From Rugalucina vietnamica (Eukaryota; Mollusca; Bivalvia; Lucinida; Lucinidae), in the NCBI GenBank assembly GCA_964017185.1, contig OZ024869.1, positions 66,234,315-66,298,314 of the forward strand: a stretch of 64,000 nucleotides of DNA, read 5' to 3'. The first letter of the stretch is position 1, and every line of letters begins with the position of its first letter. Shown here piece by piece: positions 34,565 through 47,600 of the stretch. The notes beneath the pieces were generated by a model. The model worked only from the letters and a program-made list of their open reading frames with translations. It ran no database searches and was not told where the DNA came from. Both the position numbers and the translations under genes were made by a program.

Positions 34565-36080
34565 ATTACCGCCTCTGCAACATTAAAGCATAGGCTTTGG
34601 CACAAAGACGCAATGTATCGTTATCGGAAAACAAAAATATAAATTTCCATCTGACATTGAATCAAAGCGGTGTGAAATGAAATATCTGATGCTTTTTGAA
34701 ACAGTGTTTCTCTTAGGTTTTCATATAATATGCGACAGTTTAAAATGGCGTGCATTTTCGTTTTCAACCACATTGCAGAAAGGACATAACCGTGAGTTTT
34801 CTGGTAACCCCTCATACCGACCAGTCTCAATTCTTGACGCGACGCCACATCTTAATCTACTAAATGCTGTCCTAAGCCTTGGTGGCAGAATTATCTTGCA
34901 ATATTTTTCTACAGCAAACTGTGTTTTGAATAACATCCGAAGCTTGTTGCGACCTCTGCCAGACGGACCTACTTCACTGTTGATTCGCCGATACCAGTTA
35001 TCTATGAAACTTGAAAATACCTTGTTCTTGACATTATTAACGAACATGGATTATCCTATTGGTATATTAACGTCAGAGAACTGGGGTAAATAAGTCGTTT
35101 CGAGGAAATGTGACACCGAGTAAAACCGAGTTTTACAAGACCTACCAGATTTGATGGCACACCAACTTGAAATTCTTTTATTGACACGGCTATTATCAAT
35201 ATTAGAAAGTTTTGCCCAGTACAAACATACTCTTTTCTATTGGCGCATTTATGTAGATTTCCAGCCCATTTCTCGTGCGAAAGCATCATTATGCGTATAT
35301 TTGCCTACGCCCAGATAGAATCTCGTGGCTCTGTTATGCACGGCGTTAATACACGAAAATGATCGAAATCCCCAAATTCGAGCGCTGTAACTTATAACAG
35401 GCCAAACAACCGAGTCATAGAGCTTAGTAAAACGTCATATGGAACACCGCCTTGCTATTAACAAATCTAAAGCACGACTAGCCCTCTGTGCAACATATTT
35501 AGTCATAATATCATAATCAGATTACACCTAAATACTTGTATTGGTCCAATCGCCTCGATAGTACCACTGTTAAAGGAAAATACAGTACTTGTTTTAGGTA
35601 TAGATGGTTTACGAAAGTGAACTATGTTACTTTTTTTTGGTATTTACCGACATACGATTTCTGCCGCACCAGTCATTTAGGGCGTTCAGTAGAAGCTGTA
35701 AGTCAGAAGATGATTCTGCCAATAGAACTATATCATCAGCATATAAAAACAAACAATGTTTCTCTTCTCCGATCTCTAGGCCTAAATCTAAAGCCTTTAT
35801 GTATATAGCTAGGTCATCTATAAAGAGATTTAACAAAAGAGGAGACAAGATGCACCCCTGCAGAAGACCACAATGTACATGTACATGTATATCAAACCAG
35901 TCAGTATTAAACGAATTGACTCTTACGCAGGATCTTACGGATACATAGAGCGATTTTAGAGCTGAAAACATTTTCCAAGAAACTCCGACACCTGAAAGTC
36001 GTTTCCATAAAAATGTTCTGTCAATGGTATCGTAAGCCTTTTTGAAATCAATAAAGGCGCAGAAAATTGACTGATACCAC
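34565..36080 (-). pseudogene. 5'-truncated LINE: reverse transcriptase core to C-terminus, frameshifted
   Basis: Minus-strand reading begins inside the RT with FCAFIDFKKAYDTIDR, then QGCILSPLLLNLFIDDL and the catalytic YADDIVLLAE, in one open frame (36082-35627). An eight-A run then shifts the frame. After it VHFRKP and, further on, CINAVHNRATRFYLGVGKY are read, a known LINE segment beyond the RT. The last part (35047-34721) has CPFCNVVENENARHF, a zinc-knuckle-like motif, and the decayed C-terminus ends near 34570. Several stops and shifts make it inactive. The RT N-terminus and the endonuclease are missing. Confidence 0.9.
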
Positions 36081-36294
36081 ACTCAGTGTAAAATTCTATA
36101 ACATACGTTTGTTTTGTTTTCTTGTTACTCCCATCAACCATTTTCTGGTTATTTTTTGGAGATGTACAATGTGCACTCCGATGTGTCTGCATAACGAACA
36201 CTCATGTACATGCACGAGGATATAATTTAACCTGTTCATGTCATCCCTGCAAATGACACGAAGGGAAGCGTGTTCGGACACCGAATTTTCATCT

Positions 36295-36370
36295 CTGCTG
36301 GTTGGGATCGAACCTGGGACATCTAGTACCAGAGGCCATTGCGCTAACCACTGAACTTACGCGCTTCCTT
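36295..36370 (-). mobile_element. tRNA-derived SINE head (reverse)
   Basis: On the minus strand GTTCAGTGGTTAGCGCAATG (A-box region) is followed at tRNA spacing by CCCAGGTTCGATCCCAACC (B box). No clear tail, so it is a fragment. Confidence 0.6.
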
Positions 36371-38065
36371 ACATATTTGAAGTTCGTGGATATTTCGACA
36401 GAACATGTGTGGTTACTGGGCAACATCAGAACAATGCCAAACAAATCAATTCAAAGCCTAACGTTGTGTTTTGTACCAAATAATTTATTTAATCCTCATG
36501 AAACCGTGAAGATGGACTCAGCTTTTGTAGCTCAAACAATCAATAAGTACATGTATACCTTTTTTATTATCAATTTCACAGTGTTTGATTACAGTGTACA
36601 TTTTATATTTATTACACATAATATTACAATTAGGATAATACGTATACTTGTAAGGCACATTCATTCCTAAATTCATCTTGTCGATAGCTTCTCTACAAAA
36701 AAGACTTCACATTCTATCAGATTGGTATGTTTTGGTGTACCTGCATTTTGTTTTTATTTCCAAGTCATAAGTGCTGCATTTTAAAGTTGAACAAAATAAT
36801 ATCTATCTAAACTGCTGAATCCAAATTGTATGTACATCTTGATTGTAGTTGTTGCCAAATTTGTATAGATATTTTGCAAGGGTTTGCTGTGTCTAATATG
36901 ATTCAAGCGCTCTAGTATACCCTCGTACACGTTTTCGATATATACCACTTTCACTGAACCTTTTAAGAATATTAAGAAGTAATTATTTTTCATTCTGAAT
37001 ACCTTGCTCGTTCCAGACTTATCCAATAAAATTCTCAAACAACATTCCACTCTATTCAGACACCAAAATGTTCATAATCATATATCATTTTTCCACATTT
37101 CTCCGAGGACCCATTTTCAAAATTCCTGAAACCAATATTTTTCTCACCCATCAGACAAGCATATCCCATTGTGTGCCTGTCAGGGATTTTTCTATCTCAG
37201 CACTAGTACATTTCCACTGACTCGAAATGTCAATCATTTCTGCGTTTAGTCAATAGAAATGTACATCTTCCACATTTGGAAGTGAAAACAGGGTGCCCAC
37301 TGTCAGTGACAAAAATAAACTTCATGTCGTTTAAAGATGTGATAGCAGTTTGCTGCTTTGATATTATTTCTCAAAATTTAATTTTGCTGAGAACTTTATG
37401 CACAAAACAAAACGCTGACTTTTTTATTTTTTGTAAGTTTAGTACATTTACATTTTTACTGGTAATGTTTCAAGTAAAAACAAAAAGGCTGTCTGAACAG
37501 CACTTCAAGGCTATTTACAGTCAAAATGGTTTAAATGATGGGTGATAAAGATAATCAGTGATGGTGCTGAGGCATCAACAAGGAAATCCCAGGCTCGTCA
37601 GATTATTCAAGTCTCATCCCCGGCAAAGCCTCGGATGAGACTTTTACAATCTGGGAACTTGCCTGAGATTTGCTTTTATCTCGACTTTTTCCCCATCATT
37701 GATTATTTTTGTCTCAACGATAACGATGACAGTCTATATTACACGTTTTTTGACCGACGTTCATACATGTACATTCATGAGAAACTCATATCCTTTATAC
37801 GCATATATATACAGAACTGCTATCATTGACACATCAAACAACATACATGTAGTTGTAAACAACAAACCAACGTTTGTATAGCTTGAGTCAGGTTATACTT
37901 GCGCATGCCAAACTGTATTTATTTACCTTTTTACCAATACATCCGTTATAAAGTGTGCTAAGATATACACAGCTGAGAAACACGTGTTACGGAATTGGTG
38001 ACGCACAATGAAATTCTGTCCGAAGTTGATATGATAAATTCTAGTTTTCTCTAGAGTTTACTCTA
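36371..38065. other. Unannotated stretch
   Basis: Frames are short and not protein-like. One clean hairpin, AAGTCTCATCC / GGATGAGACTT, lies at 37609-37643 with a 13-base loop; no poly(T) run follows it. Confidence 0.5.
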
Positions 38066-38296
38066 TTGACTGATAGATAGATGCAGCTAATGCAGAGATT
38101 GAACATTTATTGAATGAAAGTAGCATAAGGAATACAGATTATTTCGTTTTCGTAAACACTTCCGCCCCATGAGCATATAGTGCTTCCAACACAATAACAC
38201 TTTTTTACGAAAACGAAATAACCGGATTTCTTATGTTACTTTCTTTCAATAAATGTTCAGTTTCTGCATTGACTGCACATATCTATCAGTCAGTAG
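38066..38296. mobile_element. Foldback element with ~90-bp arms
   Basis: Left TGACTGATAGATAGATGCAG through TTATTTCGTTTTCGTAAA pairs with right TTTACGAAAACGAAATAA through TGACTGCACATATCTATCAG. The loop is about 40 bases. No coding. Confidence 0.8.
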
Positions 38297-38483
38297 AAGT
38301 AACGCCGTAGGAGAAGACTCGAAAATGCAACCTCAACTTCGTTCTCAATTGCTGTGTGTGTCACCGTGTATGTATACAATACCACGTGATTCTCAGTAGT
38401 GGATATAGGTAAAATTGTAAGTGTGTGATAGTATATCCATGACAAGCTATAAATAAGTGTCATTAATTCAGTAATAAATGACC

Positions 38484-39238
38484 CTCGTATGTTGCAACGA
38501 TAACTGTCCACCAACGACTTCTGTTCACCATGGACAGTTGTTGCAGCTTCAACGACTTATGTCCACTAAATGGACAAAAGTCGTTGAGCATGTAAAATTT
38601 GTTATCGACGATTACAGTTCATTTTCTTTAAGCACTGCGAAATTCAAACCTTTCTGCAAGTACATACATGTACCTTGACACCCATTTAGCACACAACATT
38701 CACACCTGGACCATAAGCCCACTGTAACCATTTTGTTTCTTTTTAGAAAGAAGAAGTAAAACAACTTTTGAAGTGTTCTAGATTTTGACTGCTAGCCCCA
38801 CCCACGACTCAGAACAAGGGTCTTATATATCATGCAGTCTATATAATACCTTTGTAGGAGCCATTCATGAATGCTTTATGTTCAGTTGTCAAGATATTGA
38901 CTTAATGCAGTGGAAAGGTAATCTAGGTTTTGACTTCCAGCTCTACCCAGGCATGGATACAAATGATCCAAGTATAAATGCTGCCCGACAGGCGGTTGTG
39001 AAGATTTAGACACCTATAATGTTTGAATCTTGCTCTTAAGTTTGGTGGATTTTCAGAAATGGCCAGTTGCCGTTGACACTGCAAGTCATATCTACCACGG
39101 CAACGATAAACGTCCACAATGGACAGAAGCGGTTGAAGAATCAACAATTACTGTCTAGTGGACAGAAGTCGTTGCGGCCGCAACGGCAATTGTCCATGGT
39201 AAACAGAAGTCGTTGTTGGACAGTTATCGTTGCTACAT
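38484..39238. mobile_element. TIR element with repeated CAACGACTTCTGTCCA motifs (about 0.75 kb)
   Basis: The left end GCAACGATAACTGTCCACCA continues ACGACTTCTGTTCACCATGG; the right end is its reverse complement with few changes. Short versions of AACGACTTCTGTCCA recur in both orientations within each end, so the arms are themselves made of inverted copies. The interior (about 38600-39050) has no gene. Confidence 0.8.
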
Positions 39239-39546
39239 CGTTTAACTAAGAAAGAAAAACAACAGAAAACATCAGTACATGTACATGTAATTCTATATCA
39301 GTTATTATCTTTTGCTTAGTTTCTAGGGCTATGCAAACTAGAAATCAACAGTTCAGCCACTCTTTTAATTCAGACAAATATTTGGATATTATGTACAAAT
39401 TGTTTCGGATCTCATTTTAGAGGGCTTGTATGGGTTATTTACTAAATTGACCTAGGTCAAACTTGCCAATCTAAAACTGAAGTCATTTCGTAACAGGTCG
39501 GTCCGAACTGATGAATGATCGTGTTTCGATAAACGAAAGAATGTAA
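39239..39546. other. 3' flank of family member A2
   Basis: No gene. No clear poly(A) signal within the first 100 bases after the stop. Confidence 0.5.
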
Positions 39547-41165
39547 CTACATGTACAACAAAACTGTCTGGAAGATTATGAATGAAGCGCAAAAAAGAGT
39601 TATGTTAGCTTTTGGTCCTTTATTTCCAGCATTATCATAACCAAGATCGTTGTCGTTGTACAAGCTCACATATGACATAAAATTATTCCAGACTTCTGGG
39701 TATACATATATTTTGTAAGCACTGTTACCATTCACATGTGGCACGTCTAAATGGGCAGCCGGAGAATACTGATCGTCGATAAGCGTAGTTAACGCGTGGT
39801 CTGAAACCTCGTAAAATACAAAAATCCCTTTATAGATAAAACTGATCTCGTTCATGAAGGTACCGACCTCTTTCCCAAGAGCCATTGCTGTGTTTTCCCC
39901 ATTCACAGGCATACTATTTTGGAATCTTTCTAAATTAGCCTCTAATTGAGATTCTATAACTGTTTTATTCCATTTGTATACTAGCCTATTCTTGTCGCCA
40001 AACAGCATTATTCTGTTTGAACCTGACGTAGGTCCGTTCCAGAACAAGAATCTTTCATCTAAAAAAAAACATTCATTAATATATTTATAATATGCAGGCT
40101 TAAGATTAGCTTTTCGATCCCCTACTTTTATCTTTGTCTATTTATGAAAGGGGATTTATTGGAATGGAGTATTATTTGAATGAAATGATAAAAGGTTACT
40201 TGCTCTTAACTTGTTAGAAAAGTAGTTTGCATTTGTTTTCACATGTATTATCAATTTACGAAGAATATTACATACGCGTTCAAATTTGAATTAGTTACAT
40301 TACCTTTAATAGTCTCGAAGTAGAACCACGTATGCGAGGTTACAGAACGCGGTGTAAACTCGAATATGTCATTCCATCTCCAGTTGTATCTTTCGTTGCT
40401 TTGTCTTTTTAAGTCTTCCAGTGGCATGTTTTGATTAAATTCATCTGTCATCGATGGCAAGAAACGGTCAACGCATTCGTTGTCCATGGTATCAAACGAA
40501 CGTTGTATCTTTTCGAGACGTTCGACCCACTCATCTTCAATGACAGCCAAACTCATGTTTTTAAATTTAAATTTTGTGTACGCATACTCTAGTGTCGCGG
40601 CCTCTGAAACAAGGTTCGCGTAGAAAGTCTCAATTTGCATCACAGAAGTCATATTGCAATTCGTCAGGTCCCAAATTAACGTTATCATCGATTGCGAAAG
40701 TTCTGGAATATTGTCGATGAGTAAAGTGGAAAGCTCACGTATATGAACAATAAGGTTGTGCTCTTCAAACCGTTCTTTAAACAACTCTTTATATGTAGTT
40801 TGATCTGATGCAGTGCTAGTCTTCAAATAGTCACTCAAATCATCAAGAGAACTTTTGATTGCGCTTTTTATAGTCTGTAGTCTGCTAACGCTTGTTTGAA
40901 GCTGAACATTGAGAAGTATGGAGGATTCCGTTTCTTCAATCATAGTACCTATATCTTGCAACAAATCCGCTTTTAACTTATCCAGATTCGCCTGAGTAAG
41001 ACCACCTGACTCTTCTTCATTTAATAAGTCTACAATGCTTAACCCAGTGTTGAATATCGAGAGTCCAACGCTAAACAATGTTGTGCCAATGGCCAGAATA
41101 CCTTGCTCAGTCAATTGTATGTTTGCGCAAAAAATAAGACAACAGACGACATATAATTTCCTCAT
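39547..41165 (-). CDS. Secreted, probably GPI-anchored two-domain protein of unknown function (family member A2), 2 exons
   Basis: Exon 1 is 41165-40304 and exon 2 is 40058-39547 on the minus strand. The donor is AAAG|GTAATG and the acceptor is TTTTTTTTAG, after a 245-bp intron. The split codon G|AT gives Asp, as in A1. The protein has 457 residues, the same as A1. It has a signal peptide (MRKLYVVCCLIFCANIQ), a hydrophobic segment, an acidic helical region, the two conserved Cys (TNCNMT and NECVDRF) and RYNWRWND before the intron. Exon 2 repeats FLFWNGP, LFGDKN, SQLEAN, DQYSPAA and YVYPEVW, and the tail NITLFCASFIIFQTVLLYM is strongly hydrophobic after small residues, a good GPI-signal pattern. 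Both frames are intact, so the gene is probably active. Its short intron contrasts with its relatives. Confidence 0.9.
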
Positions 41166-41270
41166 GGTGATCGTATTGCGATACGTTGTGTAGTCGTTTT
41201 CTTTATCTGTGTGAACTCAGATGCATGCCACAGCTTGTAAATACGGTAGAAAGATTGAGTCGATGCACGC
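41166..41270 (-). promoter_or_regulatory. Conserved 5' leader of A2, matching that of A1
   Basis: Minus strand: TGTATGATTTTCAG then GCGTGCATCGACTCAATCTT, and further down CGTATCGCAATACGATCACC before the ATG. The same blocks precede A1 at nearly the same distance (105 versus 109 bases). The TTTTCAG may be a 5' UTR splice acceptor. Confidence 0.5.
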
Positions 41271-41971
41271 CTGAAAATCATACAAAAACACAATGCCTTT
41301 TTGAGTACATTACAAAACTACATTAGTTGAATTGACATGACAAAATTCATTTGTTCAGTCAATAATTCCAACTTTTCTAATTTTCTACATTCTGATTGGT
41401 TGTTTGGAAGACTTTATACTTCGATAAAAGCAATTTTGGTTTCACCTTAAAAACGGCGCGACGTTACGTGATAACGTGACTTTTTTTTTTTTCGAAGAAA
41501 CTTTGACATCACCAAATCTAAACGACATAAAAACAATGGATGAACGCGTTTTGAAGGCGTCGAAATGAATATTTGGATTTTTCTTATTAACATGAATGTC
41601 TTTTTCTTTCAACAGAACACGGTACGGTAAGTGTTTTAATCTTCTTGTTGTGTGTTGAAATTTGACGTTTAAATTTCAAATATATTCCGAGCCCCTGTTC
41701 AAAATCGACATGTCTTTCTATCGGCCCGGGTGGCGATATTTTTTCCCAAAAGCACAATTCTGAATGAAGGGGAGATGTTTTAAAGCTCCCGCTTTGACAG
41801 CCTATCAAGCCAGTTATAACTTCTATTTATTGCGAGAAGTGAGTTTTATGCTTTGGAAATTTTCAAGATGGCTGCCTCATGAAGGTCCGTTTTGTTCTAT
41901 TTTCCTTCCGCTTGCTATAAAAATTTAAATCAATGTAGACAAATGCAGTGTAATGAGACAAAGTTGGAATT
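41271..41971. other. Upstream region of A2
   Basis: No other gene seen. A palindromic ACGTTACGTGATAACGT lies near 41461-41477. Confidence 0.45.
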
Positions 41972-42593
41972 ATAAGGAATGAATTATTATTTTTGTTGAT
42001 TTTATCGATGTTTAAACTCAGGCGAATCACTCACAAACTTTTCCATAAAGCCGTTCGGGCTTTATTTAGTTTGAGTGATTCGCCTGCCGTACTGTCATAC
42101 GAATCCAAATATTTTAAAACTTCAAAGCTTAATGAATAGTAAAAAACATAACGAACAGAGAAATTCATGCATTTTCATTAAAAATATACTTATGGCTTTC
42201 GTCGCCGGTTTTAAAAGGGCTACTGATGAGGGTTCATTACCCGAAATTGCGCAATATAGTCCATACTACATGTATCTCCCTTTGAATGTTCTTATTGCTT
42301 CCAAAGGATCAAACCTTTATATTTTATTAGAAGAACTGTGTAGAAACCCTCCCACATAACACACAAATATTTGTTACGAAGAATGTATTCAACATAGTAT
42401 ATTACTGTTTATTTACTTCATACATGTATTTGAATATTTGTCATGATTTGTTCCAGCCTCGTATCTTTTGATATGTAAAACATTGTACCTCATGTTGCCA
42501 TAAATGTATGGATTGAGAGAAATTAACTTTTGATTTGACATTGACTTGAGTTTACACATCGATAAAATCAACAAAAATAAAATTCATTCCTAT
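41972..42593. mobile_element. Foldback element with ~50-bp arms and an internal hairpin
   Basis: AAGGAATGAATTATT and TTGTTGATTTTATCGATGT pair with ACATCGATAAAATCAACAAA and ATTCATTCCT. A second hairpin, GGCGAATCACTCACAAACT / AGTTTGAGTGATTCGCC with AAGCC..GGCTT inside, sits at 42021-42085. The 94-codon frame inside is not protein-like. Confidence 0.7.
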
Positions 42594-43820
42594 ATTAATC
42601 TTAACATATGAGCAAAACTATATTAAGGATTGACCATAAGGTATTATCATTTTTATCGCATAAATACACGTGTCACGCGATATTGACAGGCGTATATTAA
42701 CGAAGAAATAATTCATGTATCAATGGGGCGATGCATGTGCTGTTAATACATCGTATTTATTTATGCTCGTCACCGGGCGCCACACAAAGCACGTGCTTAA
42801 ACATGTTATAAGAAACTGAACTCCGCCCAGAACGAGCATAAGAATGAAAGCTTTTACGCGTATGAAAATGTGACGCGGCTGTAAAATATAGTGCGCCGTT
42901 ATTTATTTCCTTTGTGCAGAATCTATGCAATAATAGCGATCAAAAATCGGAGAGTGTTGAAAACCTCGGACTATGCCTTCGGTGTTCAACACTCCCCTCG
43001 GGACATAGCGAATGTTAATGAATGGTTTAAATAGTTACTAATTCGACACATAAAGAAATACGTATTGTAAGCCCTGCACTAGCCATCAATATAACTCACT
43101 TTAGAAAATGTAAATGTAAGCAACGATCAGGAAATGGTGCAATCAGAACGAAAGCCCCACTCCAAACCCCAAAAGGCAGGAAAAACGACATATTACTAAA
43201 TTTCTAATAAGAAAAAGTATGCATTACGACTTTAGACAAGTTCTATATTGCCATAAAACTGACATTTTGTCACTAACGTACTTTCCTTACTAGTACTAGT
43301 AGTCACACATGCCCTATATTCAGATTCAATGACTGATGGCGTTTAGTTTTGGTGAAGGGAAATTGGACGACTATCATTCAGGCGGTCTTAACTGTGTTAA
43401 TAAATTATTTTAGTACACGTATTTCAACTCCTCATGCCATCTGTTAATTCAGCATATTTTACCCCGCTCTTCTGCCTTCGTATATAACCGTATTTTTATT
43501 TGTATAAAAAAATAATGCATAGTTTTAGGTGTTCTTTCAACAATACAGCAAAATTTGAATTCAACTATTATGTAGCAAGCTATAATGTTGGAAACAGTTT
43601 TTCATTAGACCTTTGACTTGTCTCTCATTATTCTCAAAGAATGGACTCACTTCATGATTGTTGTACGTGTATTTTATCCTGTAAAACACGTGTTTGTAAG
43701 ACAACAAAAGATTTTAAAATAAAGTAAGTCAGGAGTTGTTTATCTAAAAAATACAATACATACAATACTTACGTACATTAACACTAAAAACAATTTGATA
43801 AAATCTTGCCAAATATGACT
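42594..43820. other. Unannotated stretch with one hairpin and one F3 fragment
   Basis: Near 42955-43015 GAGTGTTGAAAACCTCGG partly pairs with CCGAGG-like text; a repeat of this type is common in molluscs. At 43095-43170 GATCAGGAAATGGTGCAATC and AGCCCCACTCC mark a fragment of family F3. No gene. Confidence 0.5.
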
Positions 43821-43824
43821 TATA

Positions 43825-44080
43825 AGACCATTACACAACCGCGGTCTTCCGATGACGTCAAGGGTTTATAGATGCTAAAATTGGCGTACAGAATCGGAAG
43901 ACCGCGATGATGTAATGGTTAGCACGTCTGCCCGGAATACAGGAGATCCGTGGTTCGATCCCCGGTCGCGGCACGACCGACTTTTGTACGCTAATTCTGT
44001 CTGTTGATATCATTTCCTGTATCGTGCTGTTCTCTGATTCTTAAATATATCAGTGGATGAATAAACTTTCTGTTCTGTTA
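43825..44080 (+). mobile_element. tRNA-derived SINE with an inverted fragment of itself upstream
   Basis: GACCGCGATGATGTAATGGT (A box region) and GGTTCGATCCCCGGTCGCGG (B box and 3' stem) form a tRNA-like head at about 43894-43970. The tail ends near GAATAAACTTTCTGTTCTG. At 43827-43852 ACCATTACACAACCGCGGTC is a reversed piece of the same head, so the pair can fold. The anticodon arm is degenerate, so it is not a functional tRNA gene. Confidence 0.8.
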
Positions 44081-44424
44081 AAAATAAAAAAGGTGATGAG
44101 TGCGCATGCGTCGAATATGGCGGTCGGAGTTTTTTCTGCTCTCGATAAATTTGAATTTTATGAATGATTTGGAGTATATGGTGCCTAAAAGTGGACAAAG
44201 ATTGTGCATAAAGTTATTGTGTGTTTGGTACAATAGATAACTACTTCTATACTACTAATTTATTAACACCATAAAATCTTGATGACACACTATCTCACTT
44301 TCTTTTTGTACTGTATGTTGTGCTATGTACCATATACATTGTTTTGTAATTATTCTAAATGCATGTGTACTTACAATGTATGTTTGTTTATATACATTGT
44401 TGTTGACGATGAGCTATTGTGCTT

Positions 44425-44466
44425 AGGTCATGAATAAACTTTCTGTTCTGTTCTGTTCTGTTCTGA
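44425..44466. repeat. SINE/LINE-type tail with (TTCTG)n
   Basis: GAATAAACTTTC followed by (TGTTC)n, the same end as the SINE at 43825-44080 but without a head. Likely the 3' end of a truncated retroposon. Confidence 0.7.
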
Positions 44467-44603
44467 TTAAATAGGCCAGTCTCGTTGTGTAATCAACCAA
44501 TCAATCAGCCAATTAGTGAATTAATCAATCGATTTGCGTGAAAATAAACAAAACGAGGTCATTCTATCTGGGTCAATAGAAGCACTCTATTCTTTCGTAA
44601 TTG

Positions 44604-47600
44604 TTAATGTTTTGTTTCCATCCAGACAATAATTAAAAAATATAGCATGGCTTTTCTAACATAACCATATGCTATCCTACTACCGCAGTTTCCAGAATCT
44701 TGCAGACCTTTCTCATTATATACTATCCTACAGAAAGAGAAGTCATGCCACATTTCTGGGTAGACATACACATTGTAACCTTCGTGATCATTGATTGGAA
44801 CATAAACCTGGGCGACCGGAGAATACTGGTCGTCAATTATTACCGAGGCTGGAGCATTCGAATCGACGTATAATACAATTATGCCTCTAAAAACAAAATT
44901 AATGTCATTTATGAAAGTTCCTATTGTTGTTCCAAGAAGCTCTGCGTTCTTTTTTCCATCTATATCTCTCACAAATCTGCTCACGTTGGCCTCAAGTTGA
45001 GACTGTACATCAGCTTTGTCCCACTGGAGTACCGATGTATTCTTATCGCCAAAAACAATTATGTTGTTCTTGTCTTGAGTTGGTCCGTTCCAAAACAGAA
45101 AGGTTTGGTCTGTAACGAAAAAGGAAAATTGATTAATGCGTGTAATTAAAAAAACTAATTATTAACAAAACAATCACAATGTTACACACTATTAATATTA
45201 CTGTCCATACACAATTTTCCATAAACCACGTTTTTCAAAATCTCACTTTTCTAAAACATCTCAAGAAAAATATGTCCATATGTTACCATTTAGCATTCAA
45301 AAACTTTAAGTCGTAAACAGTGCCGAAAAGTCGTAAACAGTGCCGCGGAAATTTTGAAAATCGGTTAGCAAATAAAATTTTTATGTTAGAAAATTATAAT
45401 AATTTTAAATAGGGCTTTTTCCATTGTGAAAATGTCAGCAAGGGAAGTTATTTTTTCCCGGAAAAAATCTTAATTGATTATTTTTCATGTAAAATGCGCC
45501 AAACCGAACTAAAATTGTTTAGCATACAAAGTTGAGTGCCTAACTCTTAAAATTATTCCACAGGTTTGTTAGAGTTTCAATTTGAAGGTGTTTGGACTAT
45601 CTCCCTTGCAAATGCAAAAGACCTATTCAAAATTATTTGGGGCATATTTTGTTAATTATGAACCGCTTTTTAAATAGTTTATGGCACTTTTGAAGACTTT
45701 TTGGTTGCAAAAGGATTATAAAGTCGTATTTTTCTTGAGGTGTTTCAGAATTTAAAGTGAGATTTTGAAAAGTGTGGTCTCTGGAAGATGGTGTATGGAC
45801 AGTAGGCATAGCTTAAGGGCGATTTTCACATCAGTCATACATACGGAGTGACCCGACTAGTCAAAGGAGAAAAAGACACGGTGATCATGCTAAAGAAATG
45901 TGGCGTTATGACTGATTACGTAATGTCAAAAACGTAAGCAGAAACTGATAATGTATACGTATGGAAAAGTAAAAAAGAGCACATTTATTCATTAGGGGCA
46001 AGTAGTTATCAGCGTTCAATGTATTATTTAGCTCCAGCATACTCGTATTTTAGGTAAATTCCATTGTCAGTTTTATATTTTGTTGGGTTTCTTTTAGGTC
46101 TTTAATACCAACCCAACAGAGCTGTATCTGTATTAGGAGAAGAACTCTATTTTTACATGTGATTTCGTACTCATCCTACGATTTGTATTTGGCATGTATG
46201 TTGTAATGAATTTTGAATAAATATGTTTAAACTGAAAACTATCTGCAGCTCTTCGTTAAGAGATTTTATATATATTGCTAAAATTGGCGTACAGAATCGG
46301 AAGACCGCGGTGGTGTAATGGTTAGCACGTCTGCCAGGAATGCAAGAGATCCGTTGTTCGATTCCCGGTCGCGGCACACGACCGATTTTTGTTCGCTTGG
46401 TCTGTCAAAGCGTCTTTTAGTCCAAGCGGCGAAGCTCGCCATTATTAACGACATATAGGTATCTATTCATCGAGTGTTACATCATTACCCAGTTATACAG
46501 ATGTTTTCGGAAATTTTACTAAATAGCGATTTTGCCATAATTATTTACATACCCCAGTGTGATTAACACCTCATTACGACACGCCTATGCAATATACAGA
46601 GAAATTATTTCAGCTGTAAAGATTTGAAACGAAAAAATGTTGGTAGTTTTAATATTTTTGCTCAAAAAATTCATTGCGTGTGCTCCTTGATGCGGTTCTA
46701 ACGAGTACCGACAAACTACATGTATGTTTTGGAGCAAAAATAAGAAAATTTCTATAACCCTGTATACCCCAGTTTTACTATATAAAACTGGCATTCAAGA
46801 GGGTATACGTTTCATGGGCATGTTTTCCTGGTTGTATGGGGTTGATTTTTACTGATATCTTTTAAAAGTATCATTGCATGAAATGCTAAAGGGGTTGACT
46901 GAAAACCGGTGGCTGTAGATACTTCGTCATTTAATCTGTATTGTGTCCAAATTAGGTCATAGCAATAAAACAAAAAGCATTACCCGATTCTGATTCCGAA
47001 TTTAGGGATATGGTGTCCTTAATTCCACTCAAATTCATGCACTTTTCTTCCCCTATGGCACTTCTAGAAAGTGTAAGCAATACCTTAAAATGATATTTTG
47101 TCCCGCATTTCTGTTTTCAGCTTAAACTCAAAAGGGGGTTACTCAGGAAATGGCAAATTGTAAGTACTTGGATCCGGAGTAGACAAAGTATGGGTTGAAA
47201 TTCTATGTTTCAAATTATCATATTTATTATCTTTAGTTAGATATGTTTGCATGATTAAGAGCGCCCCACACCAGTCACACCTCATGTATTGTAGTTTTAA
47301 CTTCAAATACAAGTGTGACATTTATATATATAAAATATCCATCACCATCCTTGTATGTTTTATACAAATAAAGATTTGTCTTTGAAAGTTAGTTTCCCGA
47401 GATTCAACAAGTGTGTAATGTTTTGCGTGTAAAGGCACACTTTGGGTGAATTTGATGCCATCTTTTCAGTGTAAAAGTAGAGAATCTCTCCTTCAGTCAG
47501 CTATGTCTAGCATTTAAAAAGTCAGCAAGTTTTTACTCATGCATAGACATATTTGAAAAAAATCATGGATAAAAACACTAAATGAATTACAGAAAGAGAT

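Noticed and set aside
37609..37643. Hairpin as a bacterial-type terminator
   Set aside because: No T-run follows and the setting is an animal genome.
42075..42359. 94-codon frame
   Set aside because: It lies inside a foldback element and shows no conserved pattern.
43894..43970. Functional tRNA gene
   Set aside because: A and B boxes are present, but the anticodon and acceptor stems do not pair well and the same text with flanks recurs at 46.3 kb, so it is a SINE head.
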